Assembly: GCA_047606825.1 (NCBI GenBank)
Contig: JASGDY010000094.1
Location: 1-44,019 of the forward strand
Reading direction: 5' to 3'
DNA from: Rhizosphaericola sp047606825
GTDB lineage: Bacteria > Bacteroidota > Bacteroidia > Chitinophagales > Chitinophagaceae
Length of the DNA: 44,019 nt
In this document: one piece after another, positions 26,692 through 35,002 of the stretch
Numbering within the stretch: the first letter of the stretch is position 1
Layout: each line of letters begins with the position of its first letter
Position numbers and translations under genes: made by a program
Notes under the pieces: generated by a model
The model's database searches: none
What the model saw: only the letters and a program-made list of their open reading frames with translations
Told to the model about the DNA's origin: nothing

Positions 26692-27582
26692 CTACTGCGT
26701 CACAGCATCATAGAAAACCTTGGACATTTTTTGGGTGGCGTCTAGGTTTTGCTGGTCTTTTCCGGCAGGGAAGCGGGAAAGCAAAACCAATACATATTGC
26801 CTGCCGTCAGGCAGATAGACGATGGCTGCATCATGGCGGATGCCCGTAATCCAACCTGTCTTGTGTGCGACTTTGACATTGGCGGGCAGTAGGTGCGGGA
26901 TTTCTTCTTTAAAATGTTGTTGGAGCAGGATGTCGTTCATCTGGCGGCTGGATTTTTTGTTGACGGCCTTTCCCTTGGCGATGGCTTCCATGACACGCAT
27001 CAAGTCATAAGCTGTCGTCGTATTGTTGAGCCCTTTGGCAAAAGCCTTGTCGTCCTCCACACCACGCAGCACTTTCATTTCCTTGGCACCGAGTTTTTTC
27101 ATGGTGTGCATCACATTTTCCGCACCGATTTTTTCAATCATCATATTGGTCGCAAGGTTGCTGCTCACGGTAATCATCTGGAAAATGATTTGGTATATCG
27201 ACATCGGCCTACCGATGTTTTTGTAAATGGCAGTGTCGCTGTCGTCGCCTGCGGAAAGTGCGTAATCACTGCCGTCCACGATACTTTTAAAATGGTCGTG
27301 GACGACGATGGAATCCTTTAATGAAAATTTTTTCTTGCGGATTTGGCGCAATGCCTCGACCATTACAGGGACCTTCATCGTGCTTGCGGCATGGAAAACA
27401 GTATGCTCGTTGAGAAAAAAAGTATTTCCCGTCTGCAAGTCTTTAAACGCAATGCCATATTGGGCAGAATCGACGATACTTGTCAACTGTTCTATTTGTT
27501 CTTGTATATTGACATTGTTGTTTTGCGCATCCACATGGTATATTTTCAGGAATAAAAAAGAAAGGAAAACAATTTTCTTCAT
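26692..27582 (-). CDS. Class A beta-lactamase-like serine hydrolase
   Basis: Predicted periplasmic class A beta-lactamase or a close penicillin-binding relative. The signal peptide MKKIVFLSFLFLKIYHVDA begins at the ATG at 27582; the longer frame starts with a TTG at 27600 and is unlikely. Catalytic Ser67 and Lys70 are in STMK, the SxN motif is Ser140-Ser141-Asn142, and KTG is at 241-243. An omega-loop Glu176 in RGVEDDKAF followed by GLNNTTT fits the position of the deacylating Glu166, so true hydrolysis is plausible. 296 residues is normal. TAACTTTG on the minus strand (27598-27605) is a candidate -7 box. Whether it gives resistance cannot be read from sequence. Confidence 0.85.
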   Translation of the reverse strand: MKKIVFLSFLFLKIYHVDAQNNNVNIQEQIEQLTSIVDSAQYGIAFKDLQTGNTFFLNEHTVFHAASTMKVPVMVEALRQIRKKKFSLKDSIVVHDHFKSIVDGSDYALSAGDDSDTAIYKNIGRPMSIYQIIFQMITVSSNLATNMMIEKIGAENVMHTMKKLGAKEMKVLRGVEDDKAFAKGLNNTTTAYDLMRVMEAIAKGKAVNKKSSRQMNDILLQQHFKEEIPHLLPANVKVAHKTGWITGIRHDAAIVYLPDGRQYVLVLLSRFPAGKDQQNLDATQKMSKVFYDAVTQ

Positions 27583-27597
27583 CGTTGGATATTTCTC

Positions 27598-27605
27598 CAA
27601 AGTTA
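27598..27605 (-). promoter_or_regulatory. Candidate -7 box of the beta-lactamase gene
   Basis: Minus-strand TAACTTTG, 15 bases before the ATG at 27582. It supports the shorter start. No clear -33 element is seen. Confidence 0.5.
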
Positions 27606-27681
27606 AAAATGCAAATCAAGAGTTGCGCATCTAGACAGAAAATCAACGGAAGCATTTCATTTCCCCGAAAAGACCTCCCTG

Positions 27682-27711
27682 TCTCGACTATGGCGAGAGG
27701 AGACTGTGCGG
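27682..27711. repeat. Dispersed palindromic repeat, copy 2
   Basis: CTCG-actatgg-CGAG followed by AGACTGTGCGG; related to the copy at 12257-12282, with which it shares the 11-base right end and the palindromic layout. Confidence 0.4.
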
Positions 27712-27759
27712 TGTTCCAGCCGACTACCAACCCATCGCTAAAGACAGCGGAATATCCAC

Positions 27760-28632
27760 CTACCAATTACTAAAGCGAATACCGATGGCATAAGGATGTT
27801 GATCCATCACGTTGTTCTGCAAAGGTTTGATACTATAAGTTCCGTAAATACGCAGCGGCCCCAGCCCCAGCTCGGCCGTGTATGCCAACCGCCAGTCGTT
27901 CAAGTCAAAAGAACCGCCCTGCTTGACTTTGCCCAATTCCTTGCTTTTCTGCTTGGTATGTCCGCCGATGCGATAGCCCGCCAATATACCCGCGCTGGCA
28001 CTGAATCCCCATTTCTGTCCGGGCATCGGGTCATAGTTGAGCATCAAAGGAATCGATGCATAGCTGGTGTATAGTTTGTTCTTTTCGAAAGAGATGGTGT
28101 CGCGGTAGATATAGTCTGGATTTTTGTGGTAGGTAATATCATTTTGGTAACGGAAGTTAAACATCTCCAAACCCAACCCGTACTTGAGGTTGAACCGATT
28201 TTTGTAGAGGTTGTATTTCTGCATGAACACCCAGATGTTGACGTTGGAAGACTTGACGGTACGCAGGCGCATATCGGATTTGGTAAAGGCCTCTCCACCC
28301 GTACCGGCCTGCAAATATTCATTGGCGGCCGCAGTTCCATAGGGTGTCTTGTCGTTGAAGTTGGCAAACCCCAAATCAAAAATCAACCAGTTGGTCTGGA
28401 ACTTATGTTTGTTGAGGTGCACGGGATCGTCGTTTTCAACAATCAATGTGTCATAGTGCATCTGGAAAGCCGAGTCCATGATTTCCGTGATGGTAACGGT
28501 CGCGGAAAACACCCTTTTGGTGGTGTCGGCTCTGGGAATATTGAGGGAATCCTGCTGTGCATAAGCGTTGTGGACGCTGGCAACCAAGGACAACAGGCAC
28601 GCTATAAAAAAGTTTTTTACGTTCTTCGACAT
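27760..28632 (-). CDS. Predicted outer-membrane beta-barrel protein
   Basis: 290-residue protein with an N-terminal signal peptide (cleavage near NAYAQ, residue 26). A polar linker follows, then a barrel-like domain from about residue 80, rich in alternating aromatic and small residues: NWLIFDLGFANF, LKYGLGLEMFNF, WGFSASAGILAGYRIGG, RLAYTAELGLGPLRIYGTYSIKPL. It ends in an aromatic residue (FSNW), as barrels assembled by BAM often do. It is the third gene of an operon with an ECF sigma factor and its likely anti-sigma factor, 12 bases downstream of the latter, so it may be regulated by or report to that system. No closer family is recognised. Confidence 0.75.
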   Translation of the reverse strand: MSKNVKNFFIACLLSLVASVHNAYAQQDSLNIPRADTTKRVFSATVTITEIMDSAFQMHYDTLIVENDDPVHLNKHKFQTNWLIFDLGFANFNDKTPYGTAAANEYLQAGTGGEAFTKSDMRLRTVKSSNVNIWVFMQKYNLYKNRFNLKYGLGLEMFNFRYQNDITYHKNPDYIYRDTISFEKNKLYTSYASIPLMLNYDPMPGQKWGFSASAGILAGYRIGGHTKQKSKELGKVKQGGSFDLNDWRLAYTAELGLGPLRIYGTYSIKPLQNNVMDQHPYAIGIRFSNW

Positions 28633-28644
28633 AACAATTCGTAT

Positions 28645-29679
28645 TTACAACTCGTTTGTTTTTACTGTGATTTCAAAATTGGCAATTTCAATTTTTTTGG
28701 TATTTGTTTTCGACTTGCCAAACTTATTCTTTTTTAACCAACCAAAAAGTTTTTGGGTTTTTATTTCTGTGTTGGCGACATACACCTTTCCAGCGTTGTC
28801 GGTATCGTTGAGCACGACCATCCTTTTACCGGAACGCGCCGCTGCCGGTTTCGTTGTTTCCACATTCACAGCGTTAATATTGACAAGTGCAGCGTCCTGT
28901 ACAATCGCATTGGTAATAGTCGGGGGTGCCATTGTTTTTACTTCTATTTTTTCGGTGTGGACGAGCCTATCTTCGACCTGCGCTGCGTGGACTATAGGTA
29001 TATGGTTGTTGCTTTTTATTTTTTCCTTTGGTTTTTCCGTTTTGTTGGATGCGAAGGAAGCCTTGACAATATTGGCTTTGGGCGATTCTGCAATATCGGG
29101 GTGAATGTCTTGTCTTGACATGGATGGTCTGGAACTGTCCGATATTGCATTGCGTCCGGGTTGCGTAACTGCCATCGTTGGCGGCGTTTTTTCAGTTTTT
29201 AAAATATTCCATGCAAACCATACGATACCTGTCAACACTGCGGCAACGGATACATAACGCAACCATATCGGAATGATGATAGGTTTCTTTTCTTTTCGTA
29301 AAAGCGTTTCTTTGTTGGGACATTCCATTAGTTCCGTAGGAAGTTTTGTTTTTAACAAAGAGTCGTGAAAGGCTTGTGCATCCTTGTTTTCCTGCAAAAT
29401 ATCATTCCATTCCTTTTGTCGCGGCGCATCCAGTTCGCCGTCCAATGCCAACAATGCTTTTTCCTGCCAATCCATTGACAATTCGGGTTTTAGCAAACCA
29501 TTCCAATTATTGGCATATTGCGGCGGTGCCTTCAAAACGGTATTTTTCAGCCCTTCGAACGCTTCCCGCAATTGGGGGTGTACTGCCACAAAGCGTTCCA
29601 CCATTGTCTTCTGTGCAGCATCCAGTTCATTGTCCGTATATAGTAAAAACCACGCTTCGTAATTGTTTAAGTTGATCAT
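28645..29679 (-). CDS. Predicted membrane-anchored anti-sigma factor
   Basis: Likely partner of the ECF sigma factor encoded just upstream. The N-terminal cytoplasmic part (about 1-135) begins MINLNNYEAWFLLYTDNEL, typical of Bacteroidota anti-sigma proteins with two 'D(N/G)EL' segments. One transmembrane helix spans about 139-159 (WLRYVSVAAVLTGIVWFAW), followed by a polar periplasmic domain of about 185 residues without known motif. The upstream ATG at 29691 would add MEGR; the second ATG is preferred because GGAGGGCAGG before it looks like a rare good ribosome-binding site. The gap to the sigma gene is a few bases. Confidence 0.75.
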   Translation of the reverse strand: MINLNNYEAWFLLYTDNELDAAQKTMVERFVAVHPQLREAFEGLKNTVLKAPPQYANNWNGLLKPELSMDWQEKALLALDGELDAPRQKEWNDILQENKDAQAFHDSLLKTKLPTELMECPNKETLLRKEKKPIIIPIWLRYVSVAAVLTGIVWFAWNILKTEKTPPTMAVTQPGRNAISDSSRPSMSRQDIHPDIAESPKANIVKASFASNKTEKPKEKIKSNNHIPIVHAAQVEDRLVHTEKIEVKTMAPPTITNAIVQDAALVNINAVNVETTKPAAARSGKRMVVLNDTDNAGKVYVANTEIKTQKLFGWLKKNKFGKSKTNTKKIEIANFEITVKTNEL

Positions 29680-29693
29680 CCTGCCCTCCATTT

Positions 29694-30179
29694 TTACAGT
29701 ACATAATGCATACCGACCAGATACGCGCGCATCGCCAACCGTGCGCGGTGCAGGTACACTTTGACCTGGCTGCTACTAAGGTTGGCTATCGTCCCAATCT
29801 CTTCATAACTATAGCCTTCATAGTCCTTCAACAACACGAGACTTCTTTGGATATCGCTCAACCGTTGCAATGCCTCGTCCAATATTTTCCGGAGTTGCGT
29901 ATCGGGTTGGTCAACGGTGCGGCTGTCCTGCGCAAAGTCTTCCGTCAACTGCGTTCTGCTGTGCTTCCGCAGAAAATCAATCATCAGCCGATACGCTACC
30001 GTGAACAGGTAGGACTTGCTTTTTTCCGGCTCGACCTGCGCGCGGTTGACCCATAATTTTTCAAAAGAAGACTGTATAATGTCGCGTGCATTTTCTTCAT
30101 GCTGCAAGTTTTTGACGATAAAGCGAAAAACATTATCGGCATATCGACGTACACAATCATTGTAATCCTTCTCCGTCAT
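29694..30179 (-). CDS. ECF-type RNA polymerase sigma factor
   Basis: 161-residue group 4 sigma factor. Region 2 (about 8-75) includes YADNVFRFIVKNLQHEENARDIIQSSFEKLW and a YLFTVAYRLMIDFLRK helix for -10 recognition (key motif D-I-I-Q-S-F). Region 4 (about 100-155) has LSDIQRSLVLLKDYEGYSYEEIGTI (motif Y-SYEEIG) and a recognition helix SSSQVKVYLHRAR. It leads a three-gene operon with the anti-sigma factor and an outer-membrane protein. Such units often respond to envelope state; the signal is unknown here. Confidence 0.92.
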   Translation of the reverse strand: MTEKDYNDCVRRYADNVFRFIVKNLQHEENARDIIQSSFEKLWVNRAQVEPEKSKSYLFTVAYRLMIDFLRKHSRTQLTEDFAQDSRTVDQPDTQLRKILDEALQRLSDIQRSLVLLKDYEGYSYEEIGTIANLSSSQVKVYLHRARLAMRAYLVGMHYVL

Positions 30180-30320
30180 GGGCTTTTTTGAGCTATTTAA
30201 AGTAAAACGGATGTTGGTAAAGAAATGTTACAGCTTTTTTGGTTTTTTTTAGACGGAAAGACAGAAAAGACCGGAAGTCGGCAAGTCCGAAGTAACTTTC
30301 AATTCTCCAGTTTCCACTAT

Positions 30321-30749
30321 TCATTGTTTCTTCTCCCAATCGACGGGTTCGGTCGCACGGAGGAGGGTATATCTCTTGGTCTGGTCGATGATTTTTCCTT
30401 TTTTGTCGATCAGGTATTTCTTGCCGTCCCTGACGACTCTTGCGGAATCGCCCTTGAAATCCTGGACATAGTCATATATCATCGGAATGACGAGGTTTCC
30501 CGTACTGTCGATATAGCCCCATTTGCCACCGTTGGCGGTTACATTGGTCACGACCGCGCCCTTGTTGACGGCAGCCATACCACTTCGGAAACCATTGGCC
30601 ATGTTGTATCGGGGCGAGATTCTTATCGCTCCGGTAGGGCTTTTGTAACCATACAGCCTGGTTGCTTCATCCTTGAACGGCGTGAGCTGGGCGCAGAGAG
30701 CTTGGGTAAAAAAGCAAAAAAGCCCCAATAGGAAAATAATTCTGTTCAT
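30321..30749 (-). CDS. Secreted WG-repeat protein
   Basis: 142-residue protein with an N-terminal signal peptide (cleavage near ALCAQ, residue 21). It contains two or three WG-type beta repeats: RLYGYKSPTGAIRISPRYN, KWGYIDSTGNLVIPMIYD and KYLIDKKGKIIDQ. These short repeats are common in Bacteroidota secreted proteins and have no firm function. The length is at the low end for the family, but signal peptide and repeats are coherent, so the gene looks intact. Confidence 0.8.
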   Translation of the reverse strand: MNRIIFLLGLFCFFTQALCAQLTPFKDEATRLYGYKSPTGAIRISPRYNMANGFRSGMAAVNKGAVVTNVTANGGKWGYIDSTGNLVIPMIYDYVQDFKGDSARVVRDGKKYLIDKKGKIIDQTKRYTLLRATEPVDWEKKQ

Positions 30750-30836
30750 GGTTCTTTTTTAAAAATTAAAGAGACTATCGTTCCGTTTTTTTCTCCGAAA
30801 ATTCCGTTTCAGGAGACTTTGCGGACTTAGCGAATG

Positions 30837-31931
30837 TCATTCCGTATTGGCTTTAAGCTCCAACAGGAACTTCTTGAAATCGCCGAGCGTCTGTATGATT
30901 TTCATGTTGACATCGACAGTTTTTCGGTTGTTCTTGATATATTTTCTGGCACCGGCAATGGTATATTTTTTTTGGCGCAACAGATAATAGATAACTTGCA
31001 GGTTCTTGACATCCTCGGGTCGGAAAAGGCGGTCACCCTTACGGTTCTTGCGCGGTTTGAGAATATCAAATTCGTTTTCCCAAAAACGCAGGAGCGAGTT
31101 GTTGACGCGGAACCATTTGGCAACCTGGCTGATAGGATAGTATTGTTTGGAAAACAGCACTTCGTCACTAGGCACCTGCACCAGGTCTACTTCTGCATCT
31201 ATTTCCTTGAAAGACTTCCTTCCCTTTTTTCCGAAACTGCTGGGCGATGAAGTTACGGTTTCTTTTTGGGATTCTGCAAGCCCATCCTCTTGTGGCGTCT
31301 CGTCAATCGCCGCGGTCGGTGCATTCTCTGCTGTATCGATTGTACTGTTGTCGACAAGTGGTTCAATTGTCTCTTCCGTTGGAGGTTCCTCTTTGAATGG
31401 ATAAGCATACATTTCCTCTTCGAGTTGTTCCTCCGCAATTTGCACCTCCTGGTTAGGGATTGCAACCTCGTCCAGACCTTCGGTTATAGGATTTTCGGAG
31501 GAGGGTTGCGACGCTTCAACTATAGCGGTTTCCACTGCCGTTTCGGGCGATGTCTCGCTAATAGAAAGTGCTGGTGCGATTTGCATTTCTTCCTTTGATT
31601 CGAGAACTGAATGATCGAAACTATCGTTATGCAAAAGCGTTTCTATGGACGGCGTTTCCTGGTTGGGAACGACAATTTCGTTCAGTTCGGCCTCATCGGG
31701 AATATTGTTGGGTACCGTTATTTCGACAGCAGATGCACTCGTATCCTCCGGAACCGTTGCTTTCCTTTCCTGCTCGGCATCCCGGGCAAACAAGTCTTCT
31801 TGCTTGTCGTCCGGTTGCGTTTCCTTATTGTACGGGTCCGCAGCCTTGTCCATTTTTTTCCTGTCGGACGATTTCGACGGTTGTGGAGCAGCCGCTTCCT
31901 CAAATCCAAAAAGAGACAACTGATTATCCAT
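30837..31931 (-). CDS. MerR-family regulator with a long acidic N-terminal arm
   Basis: 364 residues. The C-terminal part from about residue 262 is a MerR-type DNA-binding domain: YYPISQVAKWFRVNNSLLRFWENEFD, RRLFRPEDV-like 'DRLFRPEDVKNLQVIYYLL' and YTIAGARKYI (shown in parts). MerR proteins of this branch in the phylum are often about 110-120 residues. Here roughly 240 residues precede the domain: a short start MDNQLSLFGFEE, then a very Glu-, Pro-, Thr- and Ser-rich acidic stretch, predicted disordered, ending in a basic patch (GKKGRKSFKEIDAE). No ligand-binding domain follows the helix-turn-helix. Target genes are unknown. Confidence 0.85.
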   Translation of the reverse strand: MDNQLSLFGFEEAAAPQPSKSSDRKKMDKAADPYNKETQPDDKQEDLFARDAEQERKATVPEDTSASAVEITVPNNIPDEAELNEIVVPNQETPSIETLLHNDSFDHSVLESKEEMQIAPALSISETSPETAVETAIVEASQPSSENPITEGLDEVAIPNQEVQIAEEQLEEEMYAYPFKEEPPTEETIEPLVDNSTIDTAENAPTAAIDETPQEDGLAESQKETVTSSPSSFGKKGRKSFKEIDAEVDLVQVPSDEVLFSKQYYPISQVAKWFRVNNSLLRFWENEFDILKPRKNRKGDRLFRPEDVKNLQVIYYLLRQKKYTIAGARKYIKNNRKTVDVNMKIIQTLGDFKKFLLELKANTE

Positions 31932-32062
31932 ACAAACAAAAATAAAGATTAACTATCATCTACAAGTTATTAATATGCAAAGAATTCAAAAATTTTGCTT
32001 TCCTTTTTGAGGAAAAACAAAAGCGAAACAACTAGAAACAAGCCTATCGTCAAAAAAGGAAG

Positions 32063-32070
32063 TAAGTTTG
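32063..32070 (+). promoter_or_regulatory. Candidate -7 box of the SDR gene
   Basis: TAAGTTTG matches TAnnTTTG and lies 23 bases before the ATG at 32094. The -33 element is not evident. Confidence 0.45.
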
Positions 32071-32093
32071 CCCGTTAAATATTGGGGAAAGCA

Positions 32094-33080
32094 ATGCATG
32101 ACAAAAACATATTGGTAACGGGCGCAACAGGAATGGTTGGTTCACATTTGGTAAAAGCGTTGATCGAACGGGGCTATACCATAAGGGCAACCTACCGAAC
32201 CACGCATCCCAATACGCCCGGCGTCGACTGGGCGCAAGCAGATTTGCTGGATGTAGTGGCACTGGAGGAAGCCTTGCGTGGCATCGATACCGTATTCCAT
32301 TGTGCTGCAATGGTTTCGTTCGATCCGTCCAATGCCAACGGCCTATATAAAAACAACGTCGAAGGCACTGCCAATATCGTCAATGCCGCGTTGAATGCAC
32401 AGGTAAAGCAGTTCATCTATGTGAGTTCTGTCGCAGCGATTGGCGGCACGTCAGGACAAAACATTACGGAAAACGCCAAATGGAATCCCGACGAAATGAA
32501 CAACGAATACGCTAAGACCAAACACGCAGCAGAAATGGAAGTGCTCCGCGGTGGACTGGAAGGCCTGGAAGTGTATCTGGTCAATCCATCCATCATATTG
32601 GGATGCGGTGACTGGGGCAAGGGGTCGACCGAACTGTTCAAGAAAGTACACGACGGATTTCCCTATTATACCGAGGGCATACATGGATTTGTGGACGTGC
32701 TGGACGTCGTGTCGGCCATGGTCCATTTCATGGAAAAACCAGACGTGGCATTTCAAAACCAACGTTTTATCCTCAACAGCGACAATATCAGCTACAAACA
32801 GCTTTTTGGTTGGATTGCCAATGGTTTTTCGGTACCCGCACCACACAAGAAAGTAACACCGCTGATCGCTGCCATCGTCTGGCGGCTCTCCTACCTCAAA
32901 GGTAAACTCACCGGAAAGCCTTCCATACTTACCAAAAACTCCGCGAAAATCGCACAGTCCGACATCCGTTACGACAATACCAAAATATTGAATGCCATTC
33001 CAGGTTTCCATTTCCAACGAATCGAGGCGTCGGTCATGCGGATTTGCACTGAATTGAAGGAAAAATACAGTATCAAATAA
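32094..33080 (+). CDS. NAD-dependent epimerase/dehydratase family (extended SDR)
   Basis: 328-residue extended short-chain dehydrogenase/reductase. GATGMVGSHL (from Gly10) is the NAD(P)-binding loop, VDWAQADLLD the adenine-contact acidic stretch, and Tyr139-Ala-Lys-Thr-Lys143 the catalytic YxxxK. VNPSIILG is typical of the dihydroflavonol-reductase-like group, which acts on many sugar, lipid or aldehyde substrates. The TTG at 32082 would add four residues; the ATG at 32094 is preferred. It is a single-gene unit; the substrate is unknown. Confidence 0.88.
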   Translation: MHDKNILVTGATGMVGSHLVKALIERGYTIRATYRTTHPNTPGVDWAQADLLDVVALEEALRGIDTVFHCAAMVSFDPSNANGLYKNNVEGTANIVNAALNAQVKQFIYVSSVAAIGGTSGQNITENAKWNPDEMNNEYAKTKHAAEMEVLRGGLEGLEVYLVNPSIILGCGDWGKGSTELFKKVHDGFPYYTEGIHGFVDVLDVVSAMVHFMEKPDVAFQNQRFILNSDNISYKQLFGWIANGFSVPAPHKKVTPLIAAIVWRLSYLKGKLTGKPSILTKNSAKIAQSDIRYDNTKILNAIPGFHFQRIEASVMRICTELKEKYSIK

Positions 33081-33237
33081 AAGATTCGAACCAACCGAAA
33101 AGAAGAAGCCCTAACAGGATCGCTAATGACGCCTATCTATTAACATATTGGCATGATTTTTCCCAAATTGTTGTTAATTTTGTACTCTTTTTGATTATAT
33201 GCATAGTTTCAGTCAGTCTTTGTTCACATATTTTGGC

Positions 33238-33245
33238 TAACTTTG
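33238..33245 (+). promoter_or_regulatory. Candidate -7 box of the L,D-transpeptidase gene
   Basis: TAACTTTG matches the consensus. TTTG at 33219-33222 lies only 15 bases upstream, short for a -33 element. The leader to the start codon would be about 115 bases. Confidence 0.4.
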
Positions 33246-33367
33246 GAAAAGTCGTCTTAGAATCTCCCGACAATATTTGTTTAGTTAAACACATCTTTTC
33301 GTGCATCATTACGCTACTTTTTGAAGGACGACACCCCTGAATATTTAATAAAATAAATGGTTAGTAG

Positions 33368-34177
33368 GTGAAAAAAAAGTATCTCATCGTTATTGTAGTT
33401 TTTTGTGTCGGACTGGTTGGATTCCAAAAGGCTGATGCAAAAAAATTGCCGGGTGACAAGGATTTCAAATCCCTTTTGCCCCAGAAAACAGGCAACGCGA
33501 CCTCTGACAGAGCGGCAGACTCTATTTATGGCAAGCTACACCTTCAGGCTTTCGGCCTGAAACAGGACATATTCCAAAACGCTTACAAAGGTTACAGCTA
33601 CCTACAAAGCCGGGGCTTGCTCGACCGTACAGGCATATTGACCATCTGCGACTACAGCCAGAGTAGCCACAACAAACGTCTCTATGTGATTGATCTCAAC
33701 AAAGGGCAAGTAGTGTTCAATACCTACGTCTCACATGGACGCAATTCGGGCGGCGAGTATGCAACAAGTTTTTCCAATATGGACAATTCCAACAAGAGTT
33801 CCTGCGGATTCATGGTGACAGGTAGCACTTATAGCGGCCGCGCCGGCAAAAGCCTCCATCTCAACGGCATGGAACCGGGCATCAACAGCAATGTATATGC
33901 AAGGAACATCGTGATGCACGGTAGCCATTATGTCAATTCCGAAAGAGCAGACGAAGGGGCGATGATGGGACGCAGCCTGGGCTGCCCCGCAGTACCTTAT
34001 GGCGAACATTATGCCATCATCGATTATATCAAAGGCGGCACATGCCTCTATATTGCTACCGAGAATCCACAATATCTGGCTATGTCCAGGATTATCAATA
34101 GCGAAATAACCAACCATATCAACACACTGGCCGAGAAAAGCGAAAACAATGATGAAACGTCTGGTGGTTCGCTGTAA
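33368..34177 (+). CDS. Secreted murein L,D-transpeptidase-like protein (YkuD_2 type)
   Basis: Predicted periplasmic enzyme or inactive relative acting on peptidoglycan cross-links. Signal peptide at about 1-24 (cleavage near KADAK). Start is GTG at 33368, with no in-frame ATG nearby. The catalytic domain carries MHGSHYV with His184 and His187, and GRSLGCPAVP with nucleophile Cys206, plus FNTYVSHGRNSGG upstream. This is the pattern of the 'murein L,D-transpeptidase catalytic domain family' widespread in Bacteroidota. 269 residues is usual. A strong bidirectional terminator follows 33 bases after the stop. Confidence 0.88.
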   Translation: MKKKYLIVIVVFCVGLVGFQKADAKKLPGDKDFKSLLPQKTGNATSDRAADSIYGKLHLQAFGLKQDIFQNAYKGYSYLQSRGLLDRTGILTICDYSQSSHNKRLYVIDLNKGQVVFNTYVSHGRNSGGEYATSFSNMDNSNKSSCGFMVTGSTYSGRAGKSLHLNGMEPGINSNVYARNIVMHGSHYVNSERADEGAMMGRSLGCPAVPYGEHYAIIDYIKGGTCLYIATENPQYLAMSRIINSEITNHINTLAEKSENNDETSGGSL

Positions 34178-34210
34178 AAATCAAGAATAGGATATAGCAT
34201 GAAAATATTT

Positions 34211-34247
34211 ACAAGAAAGCGTCTTTTTCACAAAGACGCTTTCTTGT
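34211..34247. terminator. Bidirectional terminator overlapping the end of the ABC ATPase gene
   Basis: ACAAGAAAGCGTCTTT (34211-34226) and AAAGACGCTTTCTTGT (34232-34247) form a perfect 16-bp stem around TTCAC. It lies between two convergent genes; the last 20 bases of the ABC gene, stop codon included, are inside the hairpin. Confidence 0.85.
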
Positions 34248-34884
34248 AACCGGTCGGCTTGTAAGTCCGAATATCAATAGACTGCGTGCTGAAGAACGCA
34301 TATTCCGCCGGATCGTTGCTACAGACAATGGTCAACCGATCGCGAGTATATCGGGCAATCAAACGCTGGTAAAGTTCAAATCCCGCCTGGTCAAAATTGG
34401 CGCAAGGTTCGTCCAGCAACAACACCGGTGTATCGGAAAATATCGCCATCGCCAGCTTGATACGCTGCTTCATCCCACTGCTGTAATGGCGAATCTGTTT
34501 ATTGGTCGCCGACTCCAGTTCCACTTCTCTCAGCAATTCGAGATGCGAAATGCCCTTTATCAATGGTTTGAACGAATGGTGGAAACGCAGAAATTCCAGT
34601 GCAGTCATCTCCTCGATGACATCAAGATAAGGTGCAGCAATCGAAAAATGCCGGTAAATATGCTCTCCCGTATTGGTTTCCTCACTAAAATGGCTGCCTT
34701 CCCAGACGCATTTTCCCTGGCTAAGGTTGGTCGCCCCGGCAATACATTGCAACAACGTGCTTTTGCCGCTACCGTTGTTGCCGATGACGGCATAAGACTT
34801 GCCCGATTCGAAACGAAAGTCCAAACCTTTAAAAATCCATTCCTTGTTGAACCTCTTTCCCGCATCCCTGAGATTGATTTCCAT
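34228..34884 (-). CDS. ABC transporter ATP-binding protein
   Basis: 218-residue ATPase. Walker A GNNGSGKS at 35-42, signature YSSGMKQR near 137, Walker B VLLLDEP near 157 and an Asn-Asp-Pro in place of the usual switch-loop His-rich segment (VCSNDPAEYAFF). It is short, with no accessory domain, and no permease gene is adjacent, so the membrane partner must be elsewhere. It lies 118 bases downstream of lpxA on the same strand and may share its transcript. The last codons form part of a terminator hairpin. Confidence 0.88.
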   Translation of the reverse strand: MEINLRDAGKRFNKEWIFKGLDFRFESGKSYAVIGNNGSGKSTLLQCIAGATNLSQGKCVWEGSHFSEETNTGEHIYRHFSIAAPYLDVIEEMTALEFLRFHHSFKPLIKGISHLELLREVELESATNKQIRHYSSGMKQRIKLAMAIFSDTPVLLLDEPCANFDQAGFELYQRLIARYTRDRLTIVCSNDPAEYAFFSTQSIDIRTYKPTGYKKASL

Positions 34885-35002
34885 CCAACAAAGTAAAAAG
34901 TAAAAAGTAAAAAATCAAAACAAATCTCCAATGGATGAAATACAACAAGAAAAGCTATCCTTCCGAATAGCTTTACCAATATAAATCCTAAAAAAATTGA
35001 TT

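Noticed and set aside
34889..34917. Tandem AAAGTAAA-type repeat upstream of the ABC ATPase gene
   Set aside because: About three imperfect 8-base units, ordinary intergenic slippage; no function suggested.
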